Shown piece after piece: positions 25,126-34,077 of a stretch of DNA of 64,000 bases (positions within the stretch are counted from its first letter, which is position 1; each line of letters begins with the position of its first letter). The notes beneath the pieces are model-generated. The model was not told where the DNA came from, searched no databases, and saw nothing but the letters and a program-made list of their open reading frames with translations. The stretch covers positions 224,299 to 288,298 of the forward strand of contig NZ_AZWQ01000009.1 of the NCBI RefSeq assembly GCF_000514815.1. Reading direction: 5' to 3'. Both the position numbers and the translations under genes were made by a program. Source of the DNA: Salinispora fenicalii. GTDB lineage: Bacteria > Actinomycetota > Actinomycetes > Mycobacteriales > Micromonosporaceae.

Positions 25126-27891
25126 TTGCTGCGGGCCGGCATGATTCTCGCTGCCGCCCTCGGCGGACAGTTCCTCCTCGCCGCTGTTGCGCCGGTGCTG
25201 ACCTGGTGGTTGGGGCGGAACGCCGGCTACGTGCTCGCCGTCGGATACCTGGCCGGGGCGGGTCTGCTCTTCTCCCAGCGTCCGCTGCTCCTCGCCGACC
25301 AGGCGGTCATCCTCTCCTGGCCGTGGCTGCCGTCGCTGGGGGTCTCCGCGGAGCTGCGGATGGACGCACTCAGTCTCATCTTCGCCCTGCTGGTGCTGGG
25401 AGTGGGCGCGTTCGTCATGGCCTACTGTCCGCGCTACCTGAGCCCGGACAGCCGGCACACCCGGGTGTACGTGACGATGACCCTGTTCGCCGGGGCGATG
25501 TTGGGTCTGGTGCTCGCCGACGATCTGCTGCTGCTGTTCGTCTTCTGGGAGCTCTCCAGCATCCTGTCGTTCGTCCTCATCGGCCAGGACGGTCGCTCGC
25601 AGGCCCGCGGGCCGGCGATCCAGGCTCTCGTCCTCACCACCACCGGTGGCGTGGCGCTGCTGGTGGCGGTGGTCGTGCTCACCGCGAGCCTCGGCACCAG
25701 CGACCTCCATCTGATCTTGGCCGATCCGGGCCGGCTGGCGACCGGACCCGCCTGGGCGGCGGGTGCCCTGGTGATCTTCGCGGCCATCACGAAGTCGGCG
25801 CAGGTGCCGTTCCACTTCTGGCTGCCCGGCGCCATGGTCGCCCTCACCCCGGTAAGCGCCTACCTGCACGCCGCCACGCTGGTGAAGGCGGGCATCTATC
25901 TGCTGATGCGCTTCTCGGCGCTGTTCGGCGGGCAGTGGCCGTGGGACCTCACCCTGATCGGCCTCGGGCTGCTCACCGCGATCGTCGGCGCGCTGTTGGC
26001 GCTCCGCCAGCACGATCTCAAGGCGTTGCTCGCGTACTCCACGGTGAGCCAGCTCGGCCTGCTGGTCAGTGTCATCGGCGTCGGCACGCCCGCCTCGGAC
26101 GCGGCGGCGATCCTGTACACGATCGCGCACGCCCTGTTCAAGGCGACGCTGTTCATGCTGGTGGGAATCATCGACCGGCAGGCAGGCAGTCGGGACATCC
26201 GGGCCCTGTCCGGGCTATGGCGGGCGATGCCGATCACTGTGACGCTAACCGTGTTGGCAGCCATGTCGCTGGCCGGTCTGCCGCCGACGATCGGCTTTGT
26301 CGGCAAGGAGGCGATCTTCGAGGCGCTCGTCACGGTGGACGAGGTGCCCTGGCTCGGGTGGATCGCCGCCGGCCTCGCGGTGCTCGCCGCGACACTCACC
26401 TTCGCGTACGCGGCGCGGCTGGTCTACGGCCTCCTCTCCGGCCCGACCCGGCAGCGTGAGCTGTACGAACCAGCCTGGTCGTTCCTGGCTCCGGCGGCCG
26501 TCGCGGCGGTCCTTGCCACCGCTCTCGGCCCGGCCGTCGCCCTCCTCAGCCCGATGGTGGAGCGGGCCGCCAGCGATGCCCGGCCCCAGGGGCCGGCGCC
26601 CTACCTGGCCTTTTGGCATGGCTTTACCCCGGCGCTCGGGCTCTCCGCGCTCACCGTCCTGCTCGGGACGCTGCTGTTCTGGTACCGGCGCCGGACCGAT
26701 CCGATGCTCGCGGCGATACCGACCACGTCGCCGTTCACCGGATATCTCGAGCGGTGGCGGCGCGCGCTGGTGCGCTTCGGGGCAGTCGTGGCCCGACCCG
26801 CCCAGATCACGGCGCCAGCTCCCTACTTGGTCCGGCCGCTGCTCGCCGTGGTGGCGCTGGCGGCGGTCGCCGCGCTGCTTCTCGGCCCGCTACCCACCAG
26901 ACACCCGGATGCCACCCGGCCGGGGGACTGGCTCGTGCTCGGGCTGCTACTGGTCGCCCTCGCCGGCCTGGTCACCACCCGTTCGGCGCTCGCGGCGGTC
27001 GTGCTGACCGGCGCGGTCGGCCTGATTCTGGCAATCTGGTTTCTCACCACGGGGGCACCGGACGTGGCGCTCACCCTGATGCTGGTCGAGGTGCTCACCA
27101 CGGTGGTGGTCATGCTCGCCCTGCGGGGCCGTCCCGGCCGGTTGGTCGCGCCGGGCCGTCGGGTGGGGATCGTCGCCGGCATCGGGCTGGCGGTGCTCGC
27201 CGGGGTGGTGGCGACCGCGGCGACGGCGGCGTTGACCGGCCGCCGCGACCTGTCACCCGCCGGCGACTGGTACCTGCAGGAGGGCTCCTCGGCCACCGGT
27301 GGGCAGAACCTGGTCAACACCATCCTCGTCGACTTTCGGGCCCTGGACACCCTCGGTGAGGCGGTCGTACTCGCGGTGGTCGCGGTGGGGTTGATCGGGC
27401 TCGCCCGGCCGGCCGAAGCCGTACGGCACCGTCTTGGCGCCGTACGGCACGCCGTCGATCCGGTGCTTGAGCTGGCGTACCGCGTACTGGCTCCGGTCAT
27501 GATCGCCGTCTCCGCGGTGTTGTTCCTTCGCGGCCACCAGCAGCTCGGGGGCGGGTTCATCGCCGCTCTGCTCGCCGGCACCGCGGTCGGGCTCGGCCAC
27601 CTGGCGCACCCCGCGGGAGCGCCGCTGCTGGGCCGCCTCCGGGGAACACCGCTGCTCACCGTCGGCCTGCTACTGGCGTTGGTCGCGGGCGTGGCGCCGC
27701 TGGCGGTGGGCCGGGCCTTCCTGACCCCGATCAAACTCCCCCTGCCCGGTGTCGGTTCGGTGTCGTCGGCTCTCCTGTTCGACCTCGGTGTGTACCTGAT
27801 GGTGCTGGCTCTGGTGGTGGCGGCGGTCCGCCGATTGGACAGCGCGCCCGCGGGCCCTGCGCCCGGTCCGGTTCGGGAGCGGGTCCGATGA
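25126..27891 (+). CDS. mrpA: Mrp-type Na+/H+ antiporter subunit A fused to subunit B
   Basis: Very hydrophobic protein of 921 residues, related to NuoL, of the multi-subunit cation/proton antiporter. The NuoL-like core has LLFVFWELSSILSFVLIG, ITKSAQVPFHFWLPGAM with TPVSAYLHAATLVKAG, and LLAYSTVSQLGLLVSVIG. The C-terminal part (about 770-905) contains a MnhB domain (APVMIAVSAVLFLRGHQQLG, GGFIAALLAGTAVGLGHL), so A and B are fused and no separate mrpB follows. An in-frame stop at 25108 leaves the TTG at 25126 as the earliest start; the ATG at 25141 is an alternative. Confidence 0.92.
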   Translation: MLRAGMILAAALGGQFLLAAVAPVLTWWLGRNAGYVLAVGYLAGAGLLFSQRPLLLADQAVILSWPWLPSLGVSAELRMDALSLIFALLVLGVGAFVMAYCPRYLSPDSRHTRVYVTMTLFAGAMLGLVLADDLLLLFVFWELSSILSFVLIGQDGRSQARGPAIQALVLTTTGGVALLVAVVVLTASLGTSDLHLILADPGRLATGPAWAAGALVIFAAITKSAQVPFHFWLPGAMVALTPVSAYLHAATLVKAGIYLLMRFSALFGGQWPWDLTLIGLGLLTAIVGALLALRQHDLKALLAYSTVSQLGLLVSVIGVGTPASDAAAILYTIAHALFKATLFMLVGIIDRQAGSRDIRALSGLWRAMPITVTLTVLAAMSLAGLPPTIGFVGKEAIFEALVTVDEVPWLGWIAAGLAVLAATLTFAYAARLVYGLLSGPTRQRELYEPAWSFLAPAAVAAVLATALGPAVALLSPMVERAASDARPQGPAPYLAFWHGFTPALGLSALTVLLGTLLFWYRRRTDPMLAAIPTTSPFTGYLERWRRALVRFGAVVARPAQITAPAPYLVRPLLAVVALAAVAALLLGPLPTRHPDATRPGDWLVLGLLLVALAGLVTTRSALAAVVLTGAVGLILAIWFLTTGAPDVALTLMLVEVLTTVVVMLALRGRPGRLVAPGRRVGIVAGIGLAVLAGVVATAATAALTGRRDLSPAGDWYLQEGSSATGGQNLVNTILVDFRALDTLGEAVVLAVVAVGLIGLARPAEAVRHRLGAVRHAVDPVLELAYRVLAPVMIAVSAVLFLRGHQQLGGGFIAALLAGTAVGLGHLAHPAGAPLLGRLRGTPLLTVGLLLALVAGVAPLAVGRAFLTPIKLPLPGVGSVSSALLFDLGVYLMVLALVVAAVRRLDSAPAGPAPGPVRERVR

Positions 27892-28211
27892 GCGGGCCGC
27901 TGATCGTCGGAGTGCTGGTGGCGGCCGGCGTGTTTCTCCTACTCCGCCCTGGGCAGCTGCGGCTGGTGCTCGGCTTCGTGCTGCTCGGGCACGCGGTGAA
28001 TGTGCTCCTGCTGGCCGCCGGCGGGCTGCATCGGCGGGAGCCGCCGGTCGACGGCGGGGGTCCGGAGAGCGCCGACCCGTTGCCCCAGGCCTTCATCCTG
28101 ACCGCCATTGTGATCACCTTCGGCATCACCGTCTACCTGCTGCGGCTGCTGCGCCGCGCCGCCCGGCGGGGGAGTCGACCACCGGAGACGTGGGACGGGG
28201 GGCCGCGGTGA
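27888..28211 (+). CDS. mrpC: Mrp antiporter subunit C
   Basis: NuoK-like subunit of 107 residues with three membrane helices: GVLVAAGVFLLLRPGQL, LVLGFVLLGHAVNVLLLAAG and ADPLPQAFILTAIVITFGIT. The stretch DPLPQAFILTAIVI is the MnhC signature. It overlaps mrpA by 4 nt and mrpD by 4 nt. Confidence 0.93.
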   Translation: MSGPLIVGVLVAAGVFLLLRPGQLRLVLGFVLLGHAVNVLLLAAGGLHRREPPVDGGGPESADPLPQAFILTAIVITFGITVYLLRLLRRAARRGSRPPETWDGGPR

Positions 28212-29674
28212 GCGTCCTGTTGATTGTTCCGGTGGTGGGTCCGCTACTCGCCGCCGCCGTGCTGCTCGCTCTCCCCGACCGGCTGATGCTGCGCCGGATA
28301 GTGGCGCTGCTTGCTACGGCGGCCGTCACCGCGGTGGGTGTGGTCCTGCTGGTGGCGACCTACGACGGAGGGGTACCGGTGCTCCGGGTCGGCGGCTGGC
28401 CGCCGGTTGTCGCGATCACCTTGGCGGCCGACCCGCTGAGCGCGTTGCTGGTCACGGTCTCGGCGGCCGTGGTGCTGGCCTGCCTGGTAGCCGCCGCCGG
28501 GACCAGGGATGACCGCCGCCGGGCCTTCCTGCCGTTGACGATGGTGCTGTCGGCGGGTGCGTACGGTGCCTACCTCACCACCGATTTGTTCAACCTGTTC
28601 GTGCTGGTCGAGGTCATGCTCGTCCCGTCCTACGTGCTGCTGGCGCTCTCCGGTGGCGCGGGGCGTGCCGGCGCGGGCCGGGTGTACATCGCCACCAGCC
28701 TGCTCGGCTCCACGATCCTGCTCGCCGGCGTCGGACTGGTCTACGGGGTCACCGGCACGGTCGGGCTCGCGGATCTCGCCGGTGTGGCCCGGGAAGTCCC
28801 CGCCGCCGCGGTCGCCGGTGGTGTTGTGCTGCTGGCGTTTGCGCTCAAGGGCGCACTCGTGCCGCTGCACGACTGGCTGCCCCGCGCCTACCCGGTCGCA
28901 TCACCGGTGGTTGTCGCGCTCTTCTCCGGTCTGCTCACCAAGGTGGGGCTGTACGCGATCATTCGGATCTACGCCGTGTTGTACGGCGGTGACCCGGCGT
29001 ACCACCCGTTGCTGGTGGCGGTGGCGCTGGCCTCCATGGTGATCGGGGTGCTCGGCGCGATCGGCGTCGGTTCGATGCGGAAGGTGTTGGCCTTCCACAT
29101 GGTGAGCCAGATCGGGTACGTGCTGCTTGGGCTGGCCCTGTTCACCGCCGCGAGTCTCGCCGCCGCCGTCTTCTACCTGGCCCAGTACGTGCTGGTGAAG
29201 GCGGCGCTGTTCCTGTGCGCGGCGGTGGTGCGGGCCACTCGCGGCACTGACCGGTTGAGCCGGCTGGGCGGGCTGGCCTCGTCCAGCCCGCTGCTCGCGT
29301 TGGCCTTCGGCGTCGCCGCCCTGTCCCTGGCCGGTCTGCCCCCGTTCGGCGGGTTCCTCGCCAAGTTTCTGGTGCTGCGGGCCGCCAACGAGGTCGGTGA
29401 CTGGCTCGTGCTGACGGTGGCGGTGTTGGTCAGCCTGGTGACGTTGTTGTCGATGCTGAAGATCTGGGGTGTCGCGTTCTGGGGTGAGGTGCCGCGAGCG
29501 GCCCGGGAGCGAACGGCTCGCCCCGGCGTGGCGCTGCTCGGACCGCCGTTGGCGCTCGGCGGGTGCGCGCTGCTGCTCGGGCCGTTGGGTGGGCCGTTGT
29601 TGCAGGTGGCCGACGCCGCCGCGGCGGGGCTGCTGGAGCCGGCCGGGTATGTGCGGGCGGTGAGCGGGCGATGA
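28208..29674 (+). CDS. mrpD: Mrp antiporter subunit D
   Basis: NuoM/N-like proton-translocating subunit of 488 residues with about 14 helices. Motifs include TDLFNLFVLVEVMLVPSYVL, FALKGALVPLHDWLPRAYP, SPVVVALFSGLLTKVGLYAI and LAFHMVSQIGYVLLGLALF. The GTG at 28208 overlaps the mrpC stop; the frame is open 18 nt further upstream but the overlap start matches the family. Confidence 0.94.
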   Translation: MSVLLIVPVVGPLLAAAVLLALPDRLMLRRIVALLATAAVTAVGVVLLVATYDGGVPVLRVGGWPPVVAITLAADPLSALLVTVSAAVVLACLVAAAGTRDDRRRAFLPLTMVLSAGAYGAYLTTDLFNLFVLVEVMLVPSYVLLALSGGAGRAGAGRVYIATSLLGSTILLAGVGLVYGVTGTVGLADLAGVAREVPAAAVAGGVVLLAFALKGALVPLHDWLPRAYPVASPVVVALFSGLLTKVGLYAIIRIYAVLYGGDPAYHPLLVAVALASMVIGVLGAIGVGSMRKVLAFHMVSQIGYVLLGLALFTAASLAAAVFYLAQYVLVKAALFLCAAVVRATRGTDRLSRLGGLASSSPLLALAFGVAALSLAGLPPFGGFLAKFLVLRAANEVGDWLVLTVAVLVSLVTLLSMLKIWGVAFWGEVPRAARERTARPGVALLGPPLALGGCALLLGPLGGPLLQVADAAAAGLLEPAGYVRAVSGR

Positions 29675-30057
29675 GCGGCGTGGTGCGGCGGGCCGCGGTG
29701 CGGGCGGCGCGGATCGCGGGGTTCCTGATCTGGTTCGCGGGGCGGCTGCTGCAGGCGAACCTGGTAGTGGCCCGGGAGATTGTCACTCCGGGCTTGGGGC
29801 TGCAGCCCGCGGTGGTTCGGGTTCCACTGCGGGCCCAGACCGACACCGAGGTGGCTCTGCTCACGCTCTTCGTCACCCTGACCCCGGGGACCCTCGCGCT
29901 GGCGGTGCGGCGGGACCCGCGGGTGATGTGGGTGCACGGCATGTATGCCGCCGACGCGACGGCGTTTCGCTGTGCCGTGGCGGAACTGGAGGGGCGGCTG
30001 TTGGCTGCCGCCCGACCGGTCGACGGCGACCGGGCCGGTAGTGAGGGAGGTGGGTGA
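29671..30057 (+). CDS. mrpE: Mrp antiporter subunit E
   Basis: MnhE subunit of 128 residues. After a basic N-terminus and one hydrophobic segment (IAGFLIWFAGRLLQANLVVA) it has the family features PAVVRVPLRAQTDTEVALLT, LFVTLTPGTLAL and WVHGMYAAD. The ATG overlaps the mrpD stop (ATGA). It is shorter at the N-terminus than many MrpE proteins, which usually have two or three helices. Confidence 0.88.
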   Translation: MSGVVRRAAVRAARIAGFLIWFAGRLLQANLVVAREIVTPGLGLQPAVVRVPLRAQTDTEVALLTLFVTLTPGTLALAVRRDPRVMWVHGMYAADATAFRCAVAELEGRLLAAARPVDGDRAGSEGGG

Positions 30058-30060
30058 CGG

Positions 30061-30318
30061 ATGCTCCTGCTCGACGTGGTGCTGGTGGTGCTTGCCCTGT
30101 CGATGATCGTGGTGCTCGGCCGGCTGATCGTCGGCCCCACGGACGCCGACCGTGCCGCCGCGCTCGACCACGGCTTCTTCGTGTTCCTGGCGGCGGTGGC
30201 GGTGTTGGCGGTTCGGTTGGAGGAGCCCGGACTGCTGGACCTGGTCCTTACCGGCACCCTGGTCAGCTTCTTGGCCACGGTCGCGTTGGCCCGCCTGGTA
30301 CATCGGCGGCGGCCATGA
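30061..30318 (+). CDS. mrpF: Mrp antiporter subunit F
   Basis: Small MnhF subunit of 85 residues with three helices. RLIVGPTDADRAAALD is the conserved cytoplasmic loop after helix 1, and LDLVLTGTLVSFLATVALAR forms helix 3. It starts 3 nt after the mrpE stop and overlaps mrpG by 4 nt. Confidence 0.92.
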   Translation: MLLLDVVLVVLALSMIVVLGRLIVGPTDADRAAALDHGFFVFLAAVAVLAVRLEEPGLLDLVLTGTLVSFLATVALARLVHRRRP

Positions 30319-30671
30319 TTCGAATGCTGGTCGCCTCCGCGCTGCTGGTCATCGGCGTTGGCCTGATCGTAATCAGCTCCCTCGGGCTGATCCGACTGCC
30401 CGATGTCTACAACCGGATGAACGCCGTCGCGAAGTCCGGCAGCCTGGGCCTGATCTGCGTCCTGCTGGCGGTGTTGCTGTTGCTACCCGGCCTCCGAACG
30501 GTGCTGGTGGGCCTGGTCGCCATCGGGTTGCAACTCGTCTCGGCGCCGGTCGGCGGCTACGCCCTGGCCCGTGCTGCCTACCGGGCGGGTAGTCCGCTGG
30601 CCGACAGCACGCGCTATGACGAACTCGGTGGGCGGGCCCCAGCGGCACGCCGGCAGGCGGGCCGGGGATGA
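30315..30671 (+). CDS. mrpG: Mrp antiporter subunit G
   Basis: MnhG subunit of 118 residues with three helices. The first helix leads into LGLIRLPDVYNRMNAVAKSG, the family signature (LPDxYxRxHA-like, with N in place of H), followed by SLGLICVLLAVLLLLPGLR. It closes the operon A/B-C-D-E-F-G. Its C-terminal tail runs into a GC-rich repeat region. Confidence 0.92.
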   Translation: MIRMLVASALLVIGVGLIVISSLGLIRLPDVYNRMNAVAKSGSLGLICVLLAVLLLLPGLRTVLVGLVAIGLQLVSAPVGGYALARAAYRAGSPLADSTRYDELGGRAPAARRQAGRG

Positions 30672-30775
30672 CCGGCCGGGAGATGACCAGGAAGAGCACC
30701 GGCACGGTCGGAGCCACTCGGCCCGGGGAGGGCGGGCCCGGGAGATGGCCGGCCCGGGAGATGACCGGCCCGGGT
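30661..30775 (+). repeat. Cluster of short GGGAGATGACCGG-type repeats
   Basis: Variants of CCGGGAGATGACCGG occur at about 30662, 30675, 30737 and 30753, starting in the last codons of mrpG and filling the gap to the leuS leader. Some copies are palindromic around GGCCCGGG. No gene is seen; the cluster may serve as a terminator region after the Mrp operon. Confidence 0.55.
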
Positions 30776-30807
30776 GGCCGCGGGCGCGCTCCCGAATGTC
30801 GGCGGGG

Positions 30808-30813
30808 TACACT
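30808..30813 (+). promoter_or_regulatory. -10 element of the leuS leader transcript
   Basis: TACACT lies 7 nt before the ATG of the leader ORF (30821), predicting a transcript that begins at or one base before that ATG. No clear -35 hexamer is seen. Confidence 0.5.
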
Positions 30814-30820
30814 CCGGGGC

Positions 30821-30859
30821 ATGGCCGGAGTCTTCCTGCTTCTTACCGGGCCGTGCTGA
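30821..30859 (+). CDS. Leucine-rich leader peptide upstream of leuS
   Basis: Twelve-codon ORF encoding MAGVFLLLTGPC, with three consecutive Leu codons (CTG CTT CTT, 30836-30844). CTT is unusual in this GC-rich genome, where CTC and CTG dominate. It starts directly after a -10 hexamer, so it would be read as a leaderless ORF. It is followed by an inverted repeat (30851-30883) and an intrinsic terminator (30886-30911), then leuS. This is the architecture of a ribosome-mediated attenuator sensing charged Leu-tRNA. The function is inferred. Confidence 0.65.
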   Translation: MAGVFLLLTGPC

Positions 30860-30883
30860 TGCGCTGAACGCGCGACAGCACGG
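30851..30883 (+). promoter_or_regulatory. Leader hairpin of the leuS attenuator
   Basis: CCGTGCTG (30851-30858) pairs perfectly with CAGCACGG (30876-30883). The leader stop codon lies at the end of the left arm. An alternative pairing of GGGCCG (30848-30853) with CGGCCC (30884-30889) would take up the 5' arm of the terminator, so it could act as an antiterminator. Confidence 0.5.
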
Positions 30884-30885
30884 CG

Positions 30886-30911
30886 GCCCCTCCTGTGCGA
30901 GGGGCTTTTTT
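30886..30911 (+). terminator. Intrinsic terminator/attenuator in the leuS leader
   Basis: GCCCCTC (30886-30892), a 6-nt loop, GAGGGGC (30899-30905), then six T residues (30906-30911). It is the only hairpin noted in this window with a full T-tract, and it lies between the leader ORF and leuS, as an attenuator should. Confidence 0.8.
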
Positions 30912-31002
30912 GTGCCCGTCGCCGGCCCGGTCCCGCCGGCGGGTGGCGAGCATCGACCGACACCGCACGAGACCATCCGCGCCGACTGAAGCGAGGAGAG
31001 CC

Positions 31003-33861
31003 ATGACTGAGGCAGCCGCACCGGCCAGCGAGATTCCCCCCTTCCGCTACACGGCGGCTCTGGCCGACGAGATCGAGCGCCGTTGGCAGGACACTTGGGA
31101 ACGCGAGGGCACCTTCCACGCCCCCAACCCGACCGGCCCGCTGGCCGACTCCGAGCATCCGCGGGCGGGAGCCGAGAAGCTGTACGTACTGGACATGTTC
31201 CCGTACCCGTCGGGTGCCGGGCTGCATGTCGGCCACCCGCTGGGCTACATCGGTACCGACTGCTTCGCCCGCTACCAGCGGATGGCCGGGCGGAACGTGC
31301 TGCACGCGATGGGCTTCGACGCCTTCGGACTCCCCGCTGAGCAGTACGCGGTGCAGACCGGCACCCACCCGCGTACCACCACCGAGGCGAACATCGCCCG
31401 ATACAAGGCGCAGCTGCGCCGGCTGGGGCTGGCCCACGACGAGCGCCGCTCGGTGGCCACCATCGACGCCGACTTCTACCGCTGGACCCAATGGGTCTTC
31501 CTGCAGATCTACAACGCCTGGTATGACAGCGAGGCGAAGCGGGCCCGCCCGATCGCCGAGCTGATCGCGGAGTTCTCCGGCGGCTCCCGGCGCACCCCGG
31601 ACGGGCGACCGTGGGGTGAGCTGACCGACGCCGAGCGGCGGGCCGTCGTCGACCAACACCGGCTGGCGTACGTCTCGCAGGCACCGGTCAACTGGTGCCC
31701 GGGGCTGGGCACCGTGCTGGCCAACGAGGAGGTCACCGCCGACGGCCGCTCCGAGCGGGGGAACTTCCCGGTCTTCAAGCGGAACCTGAAGCAGTGGATG
31801 ATGCGGATCACCGCGTACGGTGACCGGCTCCTGGATGACCTGGAGAAGCTGGACTGGCCCGAGCCGATCAAGCTGATGCAGCGGAACTGGATCGGCCGCT
31901 CCATCGGCGCGCATATCGAGTTCCCCACCTCGGTCTCGGATTCGGGGGATGAGCGGCGGATCAGTGTCTTCACCACCCGACCGGACACGATCTTCGGCGC
32001 CACCTACCTGGTACTGGCGCCCGAGCATGACCTGGTGGACGCCCTGGTACCGACGGCCTGGCCGGCCGGGGTTCCCCAGGCCTGGACCGGCGGGCAGGCC
32101 AACCCGCGGGCGGCGGTGGCGGGCTACCGCAAGGTGGCTGCGGCGAAGACCGACCTTGAGCGGCAGGCCGAGTCGAAGGAGAAGACCGGCGTCTTCATCG
32201 GGGCGTACGCCACCAACCCGGTCACCGGGGCCCAGATTCCGATCTTCATCGCTGACTACGTGCTGGCCGGCTACGGCACTGGCGCGATCATGGCGGTGCC
32301 CGGTCAGGACGAGCGGGACTGGGCCTTCGCCGAGGTGTTCGACCTGCCCATCGTCCGTACTGTCCAGCCGGCCGAGGGCTTTGCCGGTACGGCGTACACC
32401 GGGGACGGTCCGGCCATCAACAGCGCCGCCCCCGAGCGCGGCCTGGACCTGAACGGCTTGGGCGTCGCCGAGGCCAAGGCTCGGACCATCGCCTGGCTGG
32501 AGGCGAAGGGCCACGGCTCGGGCGCGGTGACCTACCGGCTACGGGACTGGCTGTTCAGCCGGCAGCGGTACTGGGGCGAGCCGTTCCCGATCGTGTACGA
32601 CGAGACTGGCGCCGCCATCGCCCTGCCGGAGGAGCTGCTGCCGGTCGAGCTGCCCGAGGTGGATGACTTCTCGCCCCGCACCTTCGATCCCGCGGACGCG
32701 GAGTCGAACCCGGAGACGCCGCTGTCGCGACGGCGGGACTGGGTCGAGGTGGAGCTGGACCTGGGCGATGGTCCGAAGCGTTACACCCGGGAGACCAACG
32801 TGATGCCGCAGTGGGCCGGCTCCTGCTGGTACGAGCTGCGCTACCTGGATCCGACCAACGCCGACCGCTTCGTCGACCCGGAGGCCGAGCGGTACTGGAT
32901 GGGCCCGCGCGGCGAAGGGGACTGCGGGGGCACCGATCTGTACGTCGGCGGCGCCGAGCATGCCGTACTGCACCTGCTCTACGCCCGGTTCTGGCACAAG
33001 GTGCTGTACGACCTGGGGCATGTGTCGAGCTTCGAGCCGTTCCGCAAGCTGTTCAACCAGGGCTACATCCAGGCGTATGCGTACACCGATGCGCGTGGCG
33101 CGTACGTGCCGGCGGAGGAGGTGGTCGAGCGTTCCGGCGCCTACTACCTGGGTGATGTCCAGGTCAACCGCGAGTACGGCAAGATGGGCAAGTCCCTGCG
33201 GAACGTGGTGACACCGGACGAGATGTGCGCTGCGTACGGGGCGGACACGTTCCGGGTGTACGAGATGTCGATGGGTCCGCTGGAGGTCTCCCGCCCCTGG
33301 GAGACGCGGGCTGTGGTGGGATCGTTCCGGTTCCTGCAGCGGGTTTGGCGGGCGATTGTGGACGAGCGCAGCGGCGCGTCCCGGGTGGTGGACGCCCCGG
33401 CCGACGAGGCGACCCGTCGACTGCTGCACCGGATCGTGGACGGGGTCCGGGGCGATATGGACGCGATGCGGTTCAACACCACGATCGCGAAGCTGATTGA
33501 GCTGACCAACGCGGTGACCCGACTGCCGCAGACGCCACGCGAGGTGGCCGAACCACTGGTGCTGATGCTGGCGCCGTTCGCTCCGCACGTCGCCGAGGAG
33601 CTGTGGCGCCGGCTGGGCCACGAGACCTCGTTGACCTACGCCGACTTCCCGGTCGCGGACCCGGCTCTGCTGGTGGCCGAGTCGGTGACGTACCCGGTGC
33701 AGGTCAACGGCAAGGTGCGGGGTCGGATCGAGGTACCGGCCGACGCGGCGGAGGAGACCGTCCGGGCGGCGGCGCTGGAGGCGGTCGCCGCCGCGCTGGG
33801 CGGCAAGGACCCCCGCAAGGTCATCGTGGTTTCCGGCCGAATGGTCTCCGTCGTGGCCTGA
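31003..33861 (+). CDS. leuS: Leucyl-tRNA synthetase
   Basis: Class I aminoacyl-tRNA synthetase of 952 residues. The HIGH-type motif reads HVGHP within [20 protein letters not shown] (about 62-81). The CP1 editing domain includes [20 protein letters not shown] and [10 protein letters not shown], and the KMSKS-type motif is KMGKS in [16 protein letters not shown] (about 725-740). The C-terminal anticodon-binding region follows. The ATG at 31003 is preferred over upstream in-frame codons because GAGGAGAG lies just before it and the protein aligns from here. Control by the leucine leader upstream is likely. Confidence 0.96.
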   Translation: MTEAAAPASEIPPFRYTAALADEIERRWQDTWEREGTFHAPNPTGPLADSEHPRAGAEKLYVLDMFPYPSGAGLHVGHPLGYIGTDCFARYQRMAGRNVLHAMGFDAFGLPAEQYAVQTGTHPRTTTEANIARYKAQLRRLGLAHDERRSVATIDADFYRWTQWVFLQIYNAWYDSEAKRARPIAELIAEFSGGSRRTPDGRPWGELTDAERRAVVDQHRLAYVSQAPVNWCPGLGTVLANEEVTADGRSERGNFPVFKRNLKQWMMRITAYGDRLLDDLEKLDWPEPIKLMQRNWIGRSIGAHIEFPTSVSDSGDERRISVFTTRPDTIFGATYLVLAPEHDLVDALVPTAWPAGVPQAWTGGQANPRAAVAGYRKVAAAKTDLERQAESKEKTGVFIGAYATNPVTGAQIPIFIADYVLAGYGTGAIMAVPGQDERDWAFAEVFDLPIVRTVQPAEGFAGTAYTGDGPAINSAAPERGLDLNGLGVAEAKARTIAWLEAKGHGSGAVTYRLRDWLFSRQRYWGEPFPIVYDETGAAIALPEELLPVELPEVDDFSPRTFDPADAESNPETPLSRRRDWVEVELDLGDGPKRYTRETNVMPQWAGSCWYELRYLDPTNADRFVDPEAERYWMGPRGEGDCGGTDLYVGGAEHAVLHLLYARFWHKVLYDLGHVSSFEPFRKLFNQGYIQAYAYTDARGAYVPAEEVVERSGAYYLGDVQVNREYGKMGKSLRNVVTPDEMCAAYGADTFRVYEMSMGPLEVSRPWETRAVVGSFRFLQRVWRAIVDERSGASRVVDAPADEATRRLLHRIVDGVRGDMDAMRFNTTIAKLIELTNAVTRLPQTPREVAEPLVLMLAPFAPHVAEELWRRLGHETSLTYADFPVADPALLVAESVTYPVQVNGKVRGRIEVPADAAEETVRAAALEAVAAALGGKDPRKVIVVSGRMVSVVA

Positions 33862-33886
33862 GGTCCGTTCGGCGGCTGTCACCACC

Positions 33887-33955
33887 GATCATGGAGTTGT
33901 GGTACCCGGTAGATGCCGGTCCGGGGTGTTCGGCCCCCACCGCAACTCCATGGTC
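33887..33955. repeat. Large imperfect palindrome after leuS
   Basis: GATCATGGAGTTG (33887-33899) pairs with CAACTCCATGGTC (33943-33955) except for one G-U position; the inner ten pairs are perfect. The loop contains smaller GC inverted repeats. It lies between the convergent leuS and VTT genes and may terminate both, or be a dispersed intergenic element. Confidence 0.55.
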
Positions 33956-34015
33956 GATGTGGGGCGGCCCCGGGCACCCGCCGCGCGGCTGCTAGTCCGG
34001 TTACCGGGGGGTTTG

Positions 34016-34063
34016 CCCGGTTGCCGGGGCGACTGCGGCTGCTTCCCCGGTTGCCGGGGCGAC
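34016..34063. repeat. Direct repeat of 18 bp
   Basis: CCCGGTTGCCGGGGCGAC occurs at 34016-34033 and again at 34046-34063, with a degenerate third copy near 33996. Each copy is partly palindromic (CCCGG/CCGGG). It is in the 216-nt gap between leuS and the VTT gene, which holds no gene. Confidence 0.7.
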
Positions 34064-34077
34064 CCGGGTGCGCCTGG

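Noticed and set aside
30808..31002. T-box riboswitch ahead of leuS
   Set aside because: I could not find the T-box consensus (AGGGTGGNACCGCG-like) or a long stem I with a specifier loop; the region is too short. The leader ORF with Leu codons explains the terminator better.
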